DNA from: Ollibium composti
Lineage (GTDB): Bacteria > Pseudomonadota > Alphaproteobacteria > Rhizobiales > Rhizobiaceae
Direction of reading: 5' to 3'
Assembly (NCBI RefSeq): GCF_004801285.1
Contig: NZ_SSNY01000003.1
Span: 248,001 to 312,000 of the forward strand
DNA length: 64,000 bases
The notes under the pieces were generated by a model, which saw only the letters and a program-made list of their open reading frames with translations, ran no database searches and was not told where the DNA came from. This document shows positions 29,318 to 38,695 of the stretch, one piece after another. The first letter of the stretch is position 1. The number at the start of each line of letters is the position of its first letter. The position numbers and the translations under genes were made by a program.

Positions 29318-30772
29318 ATGCAGGTCACCGAAACGCTCAATTCCGGCCTCAAGCGCGAGATCAAGGTCACCGTACCGGCCGGCGATATGGAAGCCAAGCT
29401 GATGGCGCGGCTGTCCGACGCCAGGGACAAGGTCCGCATCAACGGCTTCCGTCCGGGCAAGGTGCCTGTGCAGCACCTGCGCAAGGTCTACGGCAAGTCG
29501 TTCATGGCCGAGGTGGTCAACGAGATTCTCAACGAGTCGCGCACGATCATCACCGGTCGCGGCGAGAAGGCCGCCATGCAGCCCGAGATCGTCATGACCG
29601 AGGACGAGAAGGAAGCCGAGAAGATCCTCGCCGGCGGCGCCGATTTCGAGTTCAAGCTGAACTACGAGGTCATCCCGCCGATCGAGATCAAGGACTTCGC
29701 CGACATCAAGGTCACCCGTCCGGTCTACGACGTGCCGGAAAGCGAGATCGACGAGCAGGTCAAGCGCGTCGCCGAATCCGCCCGCACCTATGAGCCGAAG
29801 GACGGCAAGGCCGCCGAGGGCGACCGCGTCACCATCGACTACGTCGGCAAGATCGACGGCGAGGCTTTCGCCGGCGGCGCCGGCAACGACCAGCCGCTGG
29901 TGCTCGGCTCGAAGGAGTTCATCCCCGGCTTCGAGGATCAGCTTGTCGGCGCCAAGGCCGGCGACGAGAAGCAGGTCACCGTGACCTTCCCGGAGAACTA
30001 CCAGGCCGCGCATCTGGCCGGCAAGGAAGCCACCTTCGACGTCACCGTCAAGGAAGTCGCCAAGCCGGGCGCGCTGGAGATCAACGACGAGACGGCCAAG
30101 AATCTCGGGCTGGAGTCGCTGGAGCGCCTGCGCGAGGTGGTCAAGGGCCAGATCGAGAGCCAGTTCGGCTCGATGACCCGCCAGAAAGTCAAGCGCCAGC
30201 TTCTCGACCAACTCGACGCCGCCTACATCTTCGAGGCCCCCTCCAAGCTGGTGGACGCCGAATTCAACAACATCTGGGCCCAGGTCAACCGCGATCTCGA
30301 AGCTGCCGGCCATACCTTCGCCGACGAGGACACCACCGAGGAGGACGCGCGGGAAGAGTATCGCCGTCTGGCCGAGCGCCGGGTGCGCCTTGGCCTCGTG
30401 CTGGCCGAAATCGGCGAGAAGGCCGGCGTGACCGTCACCGACGACGAATTGCAGCGCGGCCTATTCGAGCAGATCCGCCGCTTCCCGGCCAACCAGCAGC
30501 AGGAAGTCTACGAGTTCTACCGCTCCAATCCGGATGCGCTGAACACGCTGCGCGCGCCGATGTTCGAGGAAAAGGTGGTGGACCACCTGCTCGGCCAGAT
30601 CTCCGTGACCGACAAGGCTGTGAGCAAGGAAGAGCTGATGGCCGAGGACGACGAGGACGAGGTGAAGGCCAAGCCGGCCAAGAAGGCGTCCGCCAAGAAG
30701 GCCGAGGAGGCCGGTGAGGAGCCGAAGAAGAAGGCGGCGCCGAAGAAGAAGGCAGCCAAGGACGCAGAGTAA
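29318..30772 (+). CDS. tig: Trigger factor, ribosome-associated chaperone
   Basis: Trigger factor binds nascent chains at the ribosome exit tunnel and has peptidyl-prolyl isomerase activity. Of three closely spaced start codons (TTG 29312, ATG 29315, ATG 29318), the last has the best spacing (seven bases) from AAAGG; it begins [20 protein letters not shown] and gives 484 residues. The ribosome-binding signature is [14 protein letters not shown] (about 44-57). The FKBP-type PPIase domain spans about 155-245 ([20 protein letters not shown]). The helical C-terminal domain follows. The last ~45 residues form an Asp/Glu then Lys/Ala-rich tail ([15 protein letters not shown]) seen in rhizobial trigger factors. 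Confidence 0.96.
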   Translation: MQVTETLNSGLKREIKVTVPAGDMEAKLMARLSDARDKVRINGFRPGKVPVQHLRKVYGKSFMAEVVNEILNESRTIITGRGEKAAMQPEIVMTEDEKEAEKILAGGADFEFKLNYEVIPPIEIKDFADIKVTRPVYDVPESEIDEQVKRVAESARTYEPKDGKAAEGDRVTIDYVGKIDGEAFAGGAGNDQPLVLGSKEFIPGFEDQLVGAKAGDEKQVTVTFPENYQAAHLAGKEATFDVTVKEVAKPGALEINDETAKNLGLESLERLREVVKGQIESQFGSMTRQKVKRQLLDQLDAAYIFEAPSKLVDAEFNNIWAQVNRDLEAAGHTFADEDTTEEDAREEYRRLAERRVRLGLVLAEIGEKAGVTVTDDELQRGLFEQIRRFPANQQQEVYEFYRSNPDALNTLRAPMFEEKVVDHLLGQISVTDKAVSKEELMAEDDEDEVKAKPAKKASAKKAEEAGEEPKKKAAPKKKAAKDAE

Positions 30773-30795
30773 ACCGTTCCGCGTTCGTTTTCGAG

Positions 30796-30819
30796 AAGGC
30801 CGCCGCGAGGCGGCCTTTT
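30796..30819 (+). terminator. Intrinsic terminator of tig
   Basis: AAGGCCGCC (30796-30804) pairs with GGCGGCCTT (30809-30817) around a GCGA loop, followed by TT. It lies 24 bases after the tig stop and before the convergent radC. Confidence 0.8.
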
Positions 30820-30853
30820 CCGTTTGCGGGGATCGCAGCTGTATCCGATCCCG

Positions 30854-31597
30854 TCAGATCAGAAGCAGGCCCTTCATCGACACATGGCCTTTCTTGCCGA
30901 TGATGATGTGGTCGTGAACGGCGATGCCCAGCCTCTTGCCGATCTCGACGATCTCCTTGGTCATGTCGATATCGGCGCGCGAGGGCGTCGGGTCGCCGGA
31001 AGGATGGTTGTGCACCAGCACGATGGCCGTCGAGGAAAGCTCCAACGCCCGCCGCACGACCTCGCGCGGATAGACGGGCGTATGATCGACGGTGCCGGTC
31101 TGCTGCACTTCGTCGGCGATCAGCGCGTTCTTCTTGTCGAGGAACAGGATGCGGAACTGCTCGCGTTCTTCGAAGGCCATGGCCGCGCGGCAATAGTCGA
31201 GCACCTGCGTCCATGACGACAGCGTCTCGCGTCCCTTGATCTCGGAGCGCAGCATGCGCTGTGCTGCGGCGGCGATGATCTTCAGGTCGAGTGCCACCGC
31301 CGGGCCGATGCCTTTGACCTCTCGCAGCAGGTTTTCCGGCGCGCCCAATACTTCGGCCAGCGTGCCGAAGCGCGCCAGCAGCGCCTTCGCCACTGGCTTG
31401 GTGTCGGCGCGCGGTATGAGGCGGAACAGCAAAAGTTCCAGGAGTTCGTAGTCGGGCAGGGCACTATGCCCGGCGCTGGCGAAGCGTTCGCGCAGCCGGT
31501 CGCGATGGCCGAGATAGTGCGGCTTCTGTTCGGCGGTCGGCGGCACGACGGCCTGCTCCGCCAGGAATCCAGCTTCTTGTCGCCTGTCTGCGCCCAC
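30854..31597 (-). CDS. radC: RadC family (UPF0758) JAB/MPN protein
   Basis: RadC-like proteins have a JAB1/MPN metalloprotease-type domain. The old link to DNA repair is doubtful; function is unresolved. GTG 31597 is preferred to GTG 31603 because AGGGAG is eight bases before the first and only two before the second; the product then has 247 residues. An N-terminal helix-hairpin-helix region ([20 protein letters not shown], then [13 protein letters not shown]) precedes the MPN core. The metal motif is [16 protein letters not shown] (two His and an Asp), followed by [11 protein letters not shown]. It lies about 100 bp downstream of map on the same strand. Confidence 0.92.
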   Translation of the reverse strand: MGADRRQEAGFLAEQAVVPPTAEQKPHYLGHRDRLRERFASAGHSALPDYELLELLLFRLIPRADTKPVAKALLARFGTLAEVLGAPENLLREVKGIGPAVALDLKIIAAAAQRMLRSEIKGRETLSSWTQVLDYCRAAMAFEEREQFRILFLDKKNALIADEVQQTGTVDHTPVYPREVVRRALELSSTAIVLVHNHPSGDPTPSRADIDMTKEIVEIGKRLGIAVHDHIIIGKKGHVSMKGLLLI

Positions 31598-31701
31598 TTG
31601 CACCGCTCCCTGCCGGCATCATGATAGGCGATGTTTCCGGCACGTTGAACGGGCATGGCGGCCTTTTTTCCACAGGGCCGCACTGCAGGCAGTTGTTGAA
31701 A

Positions 31702-32529
31702 TCAGGTGGGCAGGCCGGGCCGGTCCAGCCCTTTGGGCGAAAGCGTGAAGATCTCGCAGCCGGTCTCGGTCACGCCCACCGTATGCTCGTATTGCGCCGA
31801 CAGCGAACGGTCGCGCGTCACTGCCGTCCAGCCGTCCGACAGCACCTTCACATGCGGCCGGCCGAGATTGATCATCGGCTCGATGGTGAAGATCATGCCC
31901 GGCCGCATCTCGACGCCTTCGTTGGTGTGGCCGTAATGCAGGATGTTGGGCGCGTCGTGGAACAGAAGGCCGACGCCGTGGCCGCAGAAGTCGCGCACCA
32001 CCGAGCAGCGTTCGCCCTCGGCATAATTCTGGATCGCGGCGCCGATGGCGCCTGTGCGGGCGCCGGGCCTGACCGCCGCGATGCCGCGCGTCAGGCACTC
32101 GTGCGTGACCTCCAGCAGGCGCTCGGCCGCCCGCTTGATCTGGCCGACCGGATACATGCGCGAGGAATCGCCGTGCCAGCCGTCGAGGATGTAGGTGACG
32201 TCGATGTTGACGATGTCGCCCTCGCGCAGCGGCTTGTCGTCGGGGATGCCGTGGCAGACGACATGGTTGATCGAGGTGCAGGACGATTTGGTGTAGCCGC
32301 GATAGTTGAGGGTCGCGGGCAGGGCGCCGTTGTCCATGCCGAATTCGAAGACGAAGCGGTCAATCGTCTCGGTGGTGACGCCCGGCTTCACCAGCTCGGC
32401 GAGCTCGTCCAGGCAGCGCGCCGTCAGCTGGCAGGCCTTGCGCGTGCCGGCGAAGCCGTCCTCGTTGTAGAGGCGGATCTGGCCGGTGTTGCGCAACGGA
32501 GCAGTGGCGGCGTCGAGATAGGTGGTCAT
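31702..32529 (-). CDS. map: Type I methionine aminopeptidase
   Basis: Map removes the initiator Met from nascent proteins. It has 275 residues. All five metal ligands are present: Asp110 and Asp121 (NIDVTYILDGWHGDSSRM), His184 (FCGHGVGLLFHD), Glu217 (FTIEPMI) and Glu248 (QYEHTVGV). Offset from E. coli Map numbering is 13. His93 in NHVVCHGIPD lines the active site. The N-terminal ~13 extra residues are usual in Rhizobiales. No clear RBS is seen before the ATG at 32529. Confidence 0.96.
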   Translation of the reverse strand: MTTYLDAATAPLRNTGQIRLYNEDGFAGTRKACQLTARCLDELAELVKPGVTTETIDRFVFEFGMDNGALPATLNYRGYTKSSCTSINHVVCHGIPDDKPLREGDIVNIDVTYILDGWHGDSSRMYPVGQIKRAAERLLEVTHECLTRGIAAVRPGARTGAIGAAIQNYAEGERCSVVRDFCGHGVGLLFHDAPNILHYGHTNEGVEMRPGMIFTIEPMINLGRPHVKVLSDGWTAVTRDRSLSAQYEHTVGVTETGCEIFTLSPKGLDRPGLPT

Positions 32530-32716
32530 GAACGGTGCGGCAGGGTTTGTTTCGATATCGACCCTTCATGTGACATCGAAAGGCTCATTCTTCAACCTTC
32601 AATATCGCGCGATGGCCTTGAAGCGCCCGCATGGAAGCCACAATTGAGGGCGACAAGCGCCCGATCAATCGCAACCTTTCACCACGCAAGGCGTTGCCGT
32701 CGCACGACGGCGCCGG

Positions 32717-33031
32717 ATGAAAAGACGTTCCATGAGCAGCCTGCAATTTGCCATTCCCGTCAGGGTCCGCATGGTGGACGGCCTGCCGATCGAGGAAATC
32801 TACGGGATCGAGCAGGCCCTGGACCTGTTGGCCGAATGGCCGGTGGGCCGGCAGGGCAAGCTCTACCAGGCGGCCTTCAACGCCTGTTTCAGCGCCAGCG
32901 TCGGCGTGGTCGACGTCGAGGAAGCCGGCCGCGCCTTCACGGCTTTCTGCCGCGTCGGCGGCATCCTGGCCAAGGACATGATGTGGCAGGCCAAGCGCGG
33001 TCGCGACCACCGCAGGCCGCTGTCCGCCTGA
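32717..33031 (+). CDS. DUF982 domain protein
   Basis: A small protein of the DUF982 family, which is almost confined to Rhizobiales and of unknown function. It has 104 residues from ATG 32717; a second ATG at 32732 (MSSLQFAIPVRVRMVDGLPI) is at least as likely, giving 99. The core reads EIYGIEQALDLLAEWPVGRQ, then LYQAAFNACFSASVG, matching the family pattern of a strand followed by helices. No strong RBS precedes either start. It stands alone, divergent from map, with about 190 bp between them. Confidence 0.85.
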   Translation: MKRRSMSSLQFAIPVRVRMVDGLPIEEIYGIEQALDLLAEWPVGRQGKLYQAAFNACFSASVGVVDVEEAGRAFTAFCRVGGILAKDMMWQAKRGRDHRRPLSA

Positions 33032-33129
33032 TCGGGCGGAAACGCGTGCCAGCGTTGGCGGGCGAGCCGCTTCCCGTCAGGCGATCGATCTCGGCTGTGC
33101 CACCGCGAATTGTTGTGTTCTTCCGTTTC

Positions 33130-34254
33130 TTAACTGCTCAGATGCCTCGACTGCAGGGCAATAGTGGAGAAGGCAGGAACAGTGACGCGATTGGCCGAGC
33201 GTTTCGCAATCTCCCTGCCGACCTCGATCAGCGGCTTTTCGACCGCACGATGCAGCACATAGGCAACAGCGATCGAGGCAGCGTAGGAAAGTACGAAAAC
33301 TGCCATCCAAGGCATCGCAATGTTCAGCTTTGTCATGATCAGCACGACCACGTTCATGGTGAGGACGTGAGTTAGATAAACGGCATAGGTCAAACGACCG
33401 GCGGCGGCCAGGGGACGCATGGAAAGCGCCCTGCTGAGGAGCCACTCGCCTTGCGCCAGCCAGAGATTACCGATCAAACCTGCTGCAAAGAAAGCGATAC
33501 CGACGTTCCACAGATACAAGTGAGGCAAGGCGAGCGAGCCTGTGTAGGAGGCGGCAATTCCGACCAGCGCCAGCCATGCCGTCTTTTGCGACTGGAGCCG
33601 AACCCTCAACCTGCCTGACTGTGAGGCCGCGACAGCCAGCGCGGCGCCGAAGCTCAACCCGGCGTAGCCCCGGATGAGCAGTTCCGGGTTTTGCCCGATC
33701 CAGATCAAGGACAATAGCGCACTCGCCAGCGCGGTCACGGCAAAGAGCCTGGAGTTCCACAGGAACACCATGATGAACGGCCAGATGATGTAGAATTTTT
33801 CTTCTATGCCGAGCGTCCAGGAGTGGCCGAAGAGCGTTCCCGTCTCCTGGTGCATGTATTCGCCGTTGAAGGTCGCGAAATAGGGTAAGCCGTCGCGAAA
33901 ATTGAGGATCTCCGCATCGCTTCCCGTCAAGAATCCGAGCGCCAGCGCCGCTAGCCCGTAAAGGATGACAGTGAGTGCATAGAGCGGCACGATGCGGAAG
34001 ACACGACGGATATAGTAGGAAGCCAGTTTGGCTCCTCTGCCGTCATGTGTGTCGTGGATCAGCAGCCAGGTGATCAACCATCCGCTCAAGGCGAAGAAGA
34101 TATCGACACCGACCGAGCCGTTGATCAGTCGTGGCGTGCCCGGAACATGGTTCGCCACCGTGAACAGGATGCAGATGGCGCGAACCCCGTCGAGTTCGGG
34201 CCGGTAACCGGTTCGCATTGCGGTCTTGGCGTTTCCGCCGCGTGTCAAAGCCAT
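33130..34254 (-). CDS. Acyltransferase family 3 membrane protein (OafA/YrhL-like)
   Basis: An integral membrane O-acyltransferase, likely decorating exopolysaccharide or LPS with acetyl or another acyl group. ATG 34254 is chosen over a TTG 12 codons upstream because AGGGA lies about nine bases before it; 374 residues follow. Signatures are RPELDGVRAICILFTVANH (catalytic-type His in the first helix), SVGVDIFFALSGWLITWLL and FGHSWTLGIEEKFYIIWP. About ten hydrophobic segments are visible. The C-terminus is short, so there is no SGNH domain fusion. It is followed on the same strand by nothing close and lies downstream of the O-antigen-ligase-type gene. Confidence 0.9.
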   Translation of the reverse strand: MALTRGGNAKTAMRTGYRPELDGVRAICILFTVANHVPGTPRLINGSVGVDIFFALSGWLITWLLIHDTHDGRGAKLASYYIRRVFRIVPLYALTVILYGLAALALGFLTGSDAEILNFRDGLPYFATFNGEYMHQETGTLFGHSWTLGIEEKFYIIWPFIMVFLWNSRLFAVTALASALLSLIWIGQNPELLIRGYAGLSFGAALAVAASQSGRLRVRLQSQKTAWLALVGIAASYTGSLALPHLYLWNVGIAFFAAGLIGNLWLAQGEWLLSRALSMRPLAAAGRLTYAVYLTHVLTMNVVVLIMTKLNIAMPWMAVFVLSYAASIAVAYVLHRAVEKPLIEVGREIAKRSANRVTVPAFSTIALQSRHLSS

Positions 34255-34273
34255 CGCAACAAATCCCTGTACC

Positions 34274-34288
34274 GTTCCAGTTTGGAAC
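34274..34288 (-). promoter_or_regulatory. Inverted repeat in the acyltransferase leader
   Basis: GTTCCA (34274-34279) and TGGAAC (34283-34288) form a perfect six-base inverted repeat with a three-base spacer, 20 bases before the start codon at 34254. It could be an operator or a small hairpin beside the ribosome-binding site. Confidence 0.35.
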
Positions 34289-34459
34289 AACTCATCCGTC
34301 TGTCGTCCGTTGAGAGGGGTAAAGCAAAAGACATGCCAAGCACGGGTGGCGATGTCAGCATTGAGTGAGCGGCCTCTGGTTTGGCCACTTGGCGGTGGAA
34401 CTCATTGTGATCGCTGGAATGCTCCGATCGGGAGACGGATGATCCCCCGCTCCGCTACA

Positions 34460-35731
34460 TCAGGCTCGTTGCCCGATGGGGCGCCTTTCCGGATCTGGCG
34501 TCGGGTGCGGCGGCATGTTTGCGGGTAGGCGAGAAAGTCTGGTCACATAGCCGTATATGCCCAGGGAAATGACGAGGAACATCAGGAAAAACGACGATGT
34601 CGAGCGGCCTATCTGGTTCTCGACCAGATTGCTGACCAGGAACATCATCGTGAAGGCGAAGGCGACGCTGAGATAGGCGTCCCTGAGATGACCGACCGAG
34701 ACGAGAAGCAGCAAAAGGATAAAGCCGATCGCTGTCAGCATCAGCAGCAGGCCAACCAGGCCGCCCTCGATGAGGATGGTGATGTAGCCGTTATGGAAAT
34801 TATCCAGCACCCAGCCGTGCATGTCCTGGAAAGTGAGCAGCCGTGCCGGTGTCCAGAAGCCGCCGACGCCGAAGCCGAGGAACAGGTGGCTCTGGAGCTG
34901 GTCGAGACCGTAGAACCAGAGCGTCGTGCGATTGCTGGTGTTGAGGGTCGTGCCCAACACGCCGATCCTGTCGTCGGTCAGGGAGATGGTCGAGAGCACG
35001 AGCTGGATCAGCGGCACCGAAAAGACGACGAGCGCGACGAGGATCAGGCGCTGCAACGTCTTCGGCAGGCGCGAGCAGATGAGCGAGGCAACGCCGACGA
35101 CCGCGATCAGCTGGCCGCCGCGCGATCCTGAATTGATCAGGCAAACCATGGCGATGGCGATGTTGGCCAGCCGTATCGGCATGGCCAGCCGGCCGAGTCC
35201 CACGGGCAGGGCGAGGGCGCCGACCACGACGAAGGCCGAGATTGCTCCCAGCTCGTTCTTTTGCGCGGCAAATCCCTTCCAGTCGCCTTCCAGCTCCCAG
35301 CCAGTTTCGATGCCTTGCGCCGGAAACAACACCACGATGATCAGCGATACGACCACGAAGATGCAGGCCAGTGTGTAAAAGACCACGAGAAGCTCATCGA
35401 GTCGCTTCAGGTTGACGATGCAGATCGACACCGTAAGGGTGAAAAGGATCAGCACCGCCTTGATCATTCCGTTCGCCCCGCCGTCGCCCCACAGGGCCGA
35501 CAGCGCCGTATAAAGCAGGAACGCGATCAGCAATGCCCAGTCCGCGGACAACGATACCCTGATGCGCCGCGCGAAATAGGTATAGGCGATCAGCGTCAGC
35601 GAGATGCCAGCAAACAGGGCGTAGCGAAGCGGTTCGCCGAGGCTGCCGAGCGGCGAGTCCGGAGCAGGACTCCACATCGAGACGATTACCAGCGCATAGA
35701 TCGCGACGCTTTCGAATTTCGGGGATGCCAT
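34460..35731 (-). CDS. O-antigen ligase / Wzy-type polymerase family membrane protein
   Basis: A Wzy_C-superfamily protein acting on lipid-linked saccharides in the periplasm, either as polymerase or ligase. ATG 35731 (MASPKFESVAIYALVIVSMW) gives 423 residues; the longer frame upstream is not protein-like. About eleven membrane segments are seen. The large periplasmic loop between late helices contains TLNTSNRTTLWFYGLDQL and VLDNFHNGYITILIEGGLVG, the HN-Y--IL-E-G pattern of the Wzy_C motif. SGSRGGQLIAVVGV precedes it. It is divergent from the Wzz-type gene across 224 bp, so the two probably serve the same polysaccharide. Polymerase versus ligase cannot be settled by eye. Confidence 0.87.
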   Translation of the reverse strand: MASPKFESVAIYALVIVSMWSPAPDSPLGSLGEPLRYALFAGISLTLIAYTYFARRIRVSLSADWALLIAFLLYTALSALWGDGGANGMIKAVLILFTLTVSICIVNLKRLDELLVVFYTLACIFVVVSLIIVVLFPAQGIETGWELEGDWKGFAAQKNELGAISAFVVVGALALPVGLGRLAMPIRLANIAIAMVCLINSGSRGGQLIAVVGVASLICSRLPKTLQRLILVALVVFSVPLIQLVLSTISLTDDRIGVLGTTLNTSNRTTLWFYGLDQLQSHLFLGFGVGGFWTPARLLTFQDMHGWVLDNFHNGYITILIEGGLVGLLLMLTAIGFILLLLLVSVGHLRDAYLSVAFAFTMMFLVSNLVENQIGRSTSSFFLMFLVISLGIYGYVTRLSRLPANMPPHPTPDPERRPIGQRA

Positions 35732-35905
35732 GGCCTGGTCCGAACATCTGCGCGGGCGCGGCCGCGTGCTGCCGCCTGCGGATGCGGTCCGTGCGCTATG
35801 ATTACCGGGAATGGTAAACAAACTCGGAACCGGGGCGGGGAGGCAACACGCGGGATTGGCCCTCGAAACCGAAAATTAAATACGCTGCCCGTAATGGAAT
35901 TGAGG

Positions 35906-35930
35906 GACTTTCCGCGAAGCGCGGAGAGTC
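35906..35930 (+). promoter_or_regulatory. Leader hairpin before the Wzz-type gene
   Basis: GACTTTCCGCG (35906-35916) pairs with CGCGGAGAGTC (35920-35930) around an AAG loop: 10 Watson-Crick pairs plus one T-G. It lies 25 bases before the start codon with no T-run, so a translation- or stability-control element is likelier than a terminator. Confidence 0.5.
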
Positions 35931-35955
35931 GCTGCAACGCGAGGTTCGCATACCG

Positions 35956-37569
35956 ATGAACCAGGACCACGATCAGAGCCCATACGGTACGCAGCAGCGT
36001 AACGGATGGGACGCCGTCAGCGCCTATCTGCTGGTCGACCTGCCGCGTCTGTTCTTCTGGCTGCGCAAGGGCGTTCGCTGGATCGTTCTTGCCATGGTCG
36101 TCGGTCTGCTGGTGGGCGTGTCGTACTCGATGCTGTCAAAGCCCCGCTACACGGTAACGACCGACATATTGATGAATCCGGCGGGCCTGCAAATCGTCTC
36201 AGACGACCTCTTCAGGCAGAACGACCAGCAAAGGGACGCACAGCTTCTCAACGTCGAGAGCAAGCGGCAGACGCTGGTTTCGCGCAGTGTGCTTCTCAGG
36301 GCCATCGCCGCGCTCGACCTCGAGAACGATCCGGAATTCGTGCCGCCGCCGTCCGCGTTCAGCATCGGCCGGCTGCTCGGCCGCGCGCCTTCGCAGAGCA
36401 ACGAAGTAATTGCCCTCGCCAACCTCATGAAACGCCTGAGCGCCCGTCGTGACGAACTTTCCTTCGTCGTCACCCTGTCGGTCTGGACGAACAATGCCGA
36501 CAAGTCGATCCGCATTTCCGAGGCGATCATCAAGGCGTTCCGGGAAGAGCTGGTTTCGGCCGATTCCGAAGGCGCCGGCCGCACCGTGGATGCGCTGACC
36601 GAGCGCATTGGCAAGCTGAAGGCGGACGTCAACGCCGCCGAGGAAGCGGTCGAGGCCTTCCGTCGCGAGAACGGATTGCAGGCTATCCAGGGGGAGCTTG
36701 TCTCCTCGCGCTCCATGTCGCAAATCAACCAGCAGCTCGTCGAGGCGCGGCAAAAGCTGATCGCGGCGCAATCGCGCTATCGCGAACTGTCGTCCGGCAA
36801 CGCCGATGCGGTGGCGATGCAATCGCCGACGGTCTCTGCCCTGCGCACGCAGTATGCGACACTGAAGTCACAGGCGGACGCCCAGTCGATGATTTACGGC
36901 CCCCGGCATCCGCGCGCGTCGTCGCAGCAGATCGAATTGCGAGCCCTGCAGCAGGAAATCGACGCCGAGACGAAACGCATCGTGCTCGCTGCCAAGAACG
37001 ACCTCGATCAGGCGCAATCCAATGCCTCGTCGCTCGAAGCCGAGGCCGCCCGGGCAGGCTCCGGCGTGTTTTCGGACAACGACGCTCAGGTGCGGCTGCG
37101 CGAGCTTACGCGGGAAGCGGCGGCCAAAACCGCCATCTACGAGGCCTTCCTTGTCCGTGCGCGCGAAGTCACCGAGCGCCAGCAGCTGGACACGACCAAC
37201 ATCCGTATCATCTCGCCGCCGGTGGAACCCAGGTCCCGCAGCTGGCCGCCTCCAACCATGCAACTGGGTGCCTTCGGCGCGCTGGTCGGGATGGTGCTTG
37301 GCATCCTCGGCGTTCTCGGCAGGGGCATCGCCATCGATATGAAGGGGCCGCGTCGGCCGCCTTCCAGGCCTGTGGATTCCACGCGCCGTTCTCCGGCCCA
37401 GGCCCGCTTGCACGAACTGCTGCGGACCTCGCCGTCGCATGCTGCTGTTCGCGCGCCGGCTCACGCCCGTTCGCTGCTCGATCCATGGTATGCAAGTGCG
37501 CAGGAGTCCCCAGCACCCCATCGGGATGATCCGCGGACATATCGAGCCGCGCCCGCCTATCGCCGATAG
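35956..37569 (+). CDS. Wzz/GumC-type polysaccharide chain-length and export protein
   Basis: A polysaccharide co-polymerase controlling chain length and export across the periplasm. It has 537 residues. A first membrane helix (about 41-60, GVRWIVLAMVVGLLVGVSYS) follows a cytoplasmic N-terminus. The Wzz domain begins at KPRYTVTTDILMNPAGLQIV. The centre (about 205-390) is coiled coil rich in Ala, Gln, Glu and Arg. The second helix (about 428-450) is introduced by the Pro-rich SWPPPTMQLGAFGALVGMVL. There is no Walker-A kinase domain; the last ~85 residues are a low-complexity Pro/Ala/Arg cytoplasmic tail. It is therefore GumC-like but lacks the BY-kinase of ExoP. The partner kinase is not in the window. 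Confidence 0.88.
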   Translation: MNQDHDQSPYGTQQRNGWDAVSAYLLVDLPRLFFWLRKGVRWIVLAMVVGLLVGVSYSMLSKPRYTVTTDILMNPAGLQIVSDDLFRQNDQQRDAQLLNVESKRQTLVSRSVLLRAIAALDLENDPEFVPPPSAFSIGRLLGRAPSQSNEVIALANLMKRLSARRDELSFVVTLSVWTNNADKSIRISEAIIKAFREELVSADSEGAGRTVDALTERIGKLKADVNAAEEAVEAFRRENGLQAIQGELVSSRSMSQINQQLVEARQKLIAAQSRYRELSSGNADAVAMQSPTVSALRTQYATLKSQADAQSMIYGPRHPRASSQQIELRALQQEIDAETKRIVLAAKNDLDQAQSNASSLEAEAARAGSGVFSDNDAQVRLRELTREAAAKTAIYEAFLVRAREVTERQQLDTTNIRIISPPVEPRSRSWPPPTMQLGAFGALVGMVLGILGVLGRGIAIDMKGPRRPPSRPVDSTRRSPAQARLHELLRTSPSHAAVRAPAHARSLLDPWYASAQESPAPHRDDPRTYRAAPAYRR

Positions 37570-37919
37570 GAAGATTTCCGTGGCGGCATCCCAGCCGCCT
37601 CGCTTTCGCCCTGCACGAATCATCGGCCGAGGCAGCGACATGGCGTAACTTGCCGACCGATGGCGGCCTGGAACCGGTCAAGGATTTTTGCACGGCTAAA
37701 TGGACGTCGATGGGATCGCGGACGACTTCGTCGCCTTGCTCAAGGCGACGACATGAACTTGTGCCGGTTCGCGCGCCAGCGCTGCCCTGATCTGCAATAG
37801 CCGCTATCGATGGAAATTGGTACGCTCAAGCGGAATCTAACCCCTGTTACCGCCGTGGAAAGGGGCAAAGAAAAGGCCGATCGGATGGCACTACCAGCCT
37901 TCGGTACCTACACTTGGCT
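37570..37919. other. Intergenic region with a strong 11-bp inverted repeat
   Basis: A 350-bp stretch without a credible gene. The one marked structure is TCGTCGCCTTG (37728-37738) paired with CAAGGCGACGA (37741-37751), 11 bp perfect with only CT between (in RNA the innermost pairs would open as the loop). No T-run follows, so it is not a standard terminator. It sits about 160 bp after the Wzz-type gene. An 18-codon frame (MDVDGIADDF...) overlaps it and is judged chance. Confidence 0.4.
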
Positions 37920-38054
37920 ATGGCCGGCTGTTTGATTCCCGCGATTTTGATGATCCTTGGTGCCGCCGTCGGTGCGATTGTCGGCGGCGACGGAGGTAGC
38001 GTCTATGGCGCGGCCTTAGGGCTTGCTGTCGGCGGGATTGCCATGTCTTGCTGA
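37920..38054 (+). CDS. Possible glycine-zipper membrane microprotein (44 aa)
   Basis: Reading from ATG 37920 gives MAGCLIPAILMILGAAVGAI, then VGGDGGSVYGAALGLAVGGIAMSC. It is two hydrophobic small-residue helices (about 4-22 and 28-43) joined by GGDGGS, resembling glycine-zipper membrane peptides. The Gly spacing (G-x3-G) is non-random and only this frame is hydrophobic. No good RBS precedes it, which keeps confidence modest. It lies 44 bases before the YigZ-family gene in the same direction and could be co-transcribed. Confidence 0.42.
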   Translation: MAGCLIPAILMILGAAVGAIVGGDGGSVYGAALGLAVGGIAMSC

Positions 38055-38098
38055 TTTTCGTTATGTCTATGGCGAAGCGATAGCCACTCCATGACAGC

Positions 38099-38695
38099 AT
38101 GAGCAATCTCAGCACATTGGTCGCCATCGCTACGGCTCGGCAAGAGATCAAAAAGAGCCGTTTTCTCGCGGTCGCCGGGCCAGTCCCCGACGAAGCTGCG
38201 GCAAAGGCTTTCATAGAGGCGAATTCGGATCAGACAGCGAACCATAACTGCTGGGCCTGGCGGATCGGGCAAGCCTACCGGTTCAGCGACGACGGCGAGC
38301 CAGGCGGAACGGCAGGCAAACCGATCTTGCAGGCTATCGATGGGCAGTCGTTGGATCGTGTCGCCGTTGTCGTCACGCGCTGGTTCGGCGGTGTCTTGCT
38401 CGGGAGCGGCGGCCTGGTCCGGGCATACGGTGGCACGGCCGCCATGTGTTTGCGGGAGGCTGAAAAGGTGCTGCTTGTCGATACTGTCGCGGCGACGGTG
38501 AAATGCGCCTTCGGTGATCTGGCGCTTGTGCAGGCTCGGCTTGAGGCACTTCCCGGAGCGCAGGTCCGCGTTCAGTCATTCACAGGTACCGGGGCGGAAC
38601 TGATCGTCTCGGTGCCGGAGGACCTGGCAGACGGCATGGCGCGTATGGTCGCTGATCTGACGAGCGGCCGGGCGGTAATCAAATTCAGCGAATAG
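38099..38695 (+). CDS. IMPACT/YigZ family protein
   Basis: A YigZ/IMPACT-family protein of 198 residues, the usual length. The N-terminal UPF0029 domain carries the family signatures IKKSRFLAVA, NHNCWAWRIG, FSDDGEPGGTAGKPIL and VVVTRWFGGVLLGSGGLVRA. The C-terminal ferredoxin-like domain (about 135-198) is the DUF1949 type. Eukaryotic IMPACT modulates translation control; the bacterial role is not settled. It is the last ordinary gene before the giant protein, with a 475-bp gap between them. Confidence 0.92.
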   Translation: MSNLSTLVAIATARQEIKKSRFLAVAGPVPDEAAAKAFIEANSDQTANHNCWAWRIGQAYRFSDDGEPGGTAGKPILQAIDGQSLDRVAVVVTRWFGGVLLGSGGLVRAYGGTAAMCLREAEKVLLVDTVAATVKCAFGDLALVQARLEALPGAQVRVQSFTGTGAELIVSVPEDLADGMARMVADLTSGRAVIKFSE

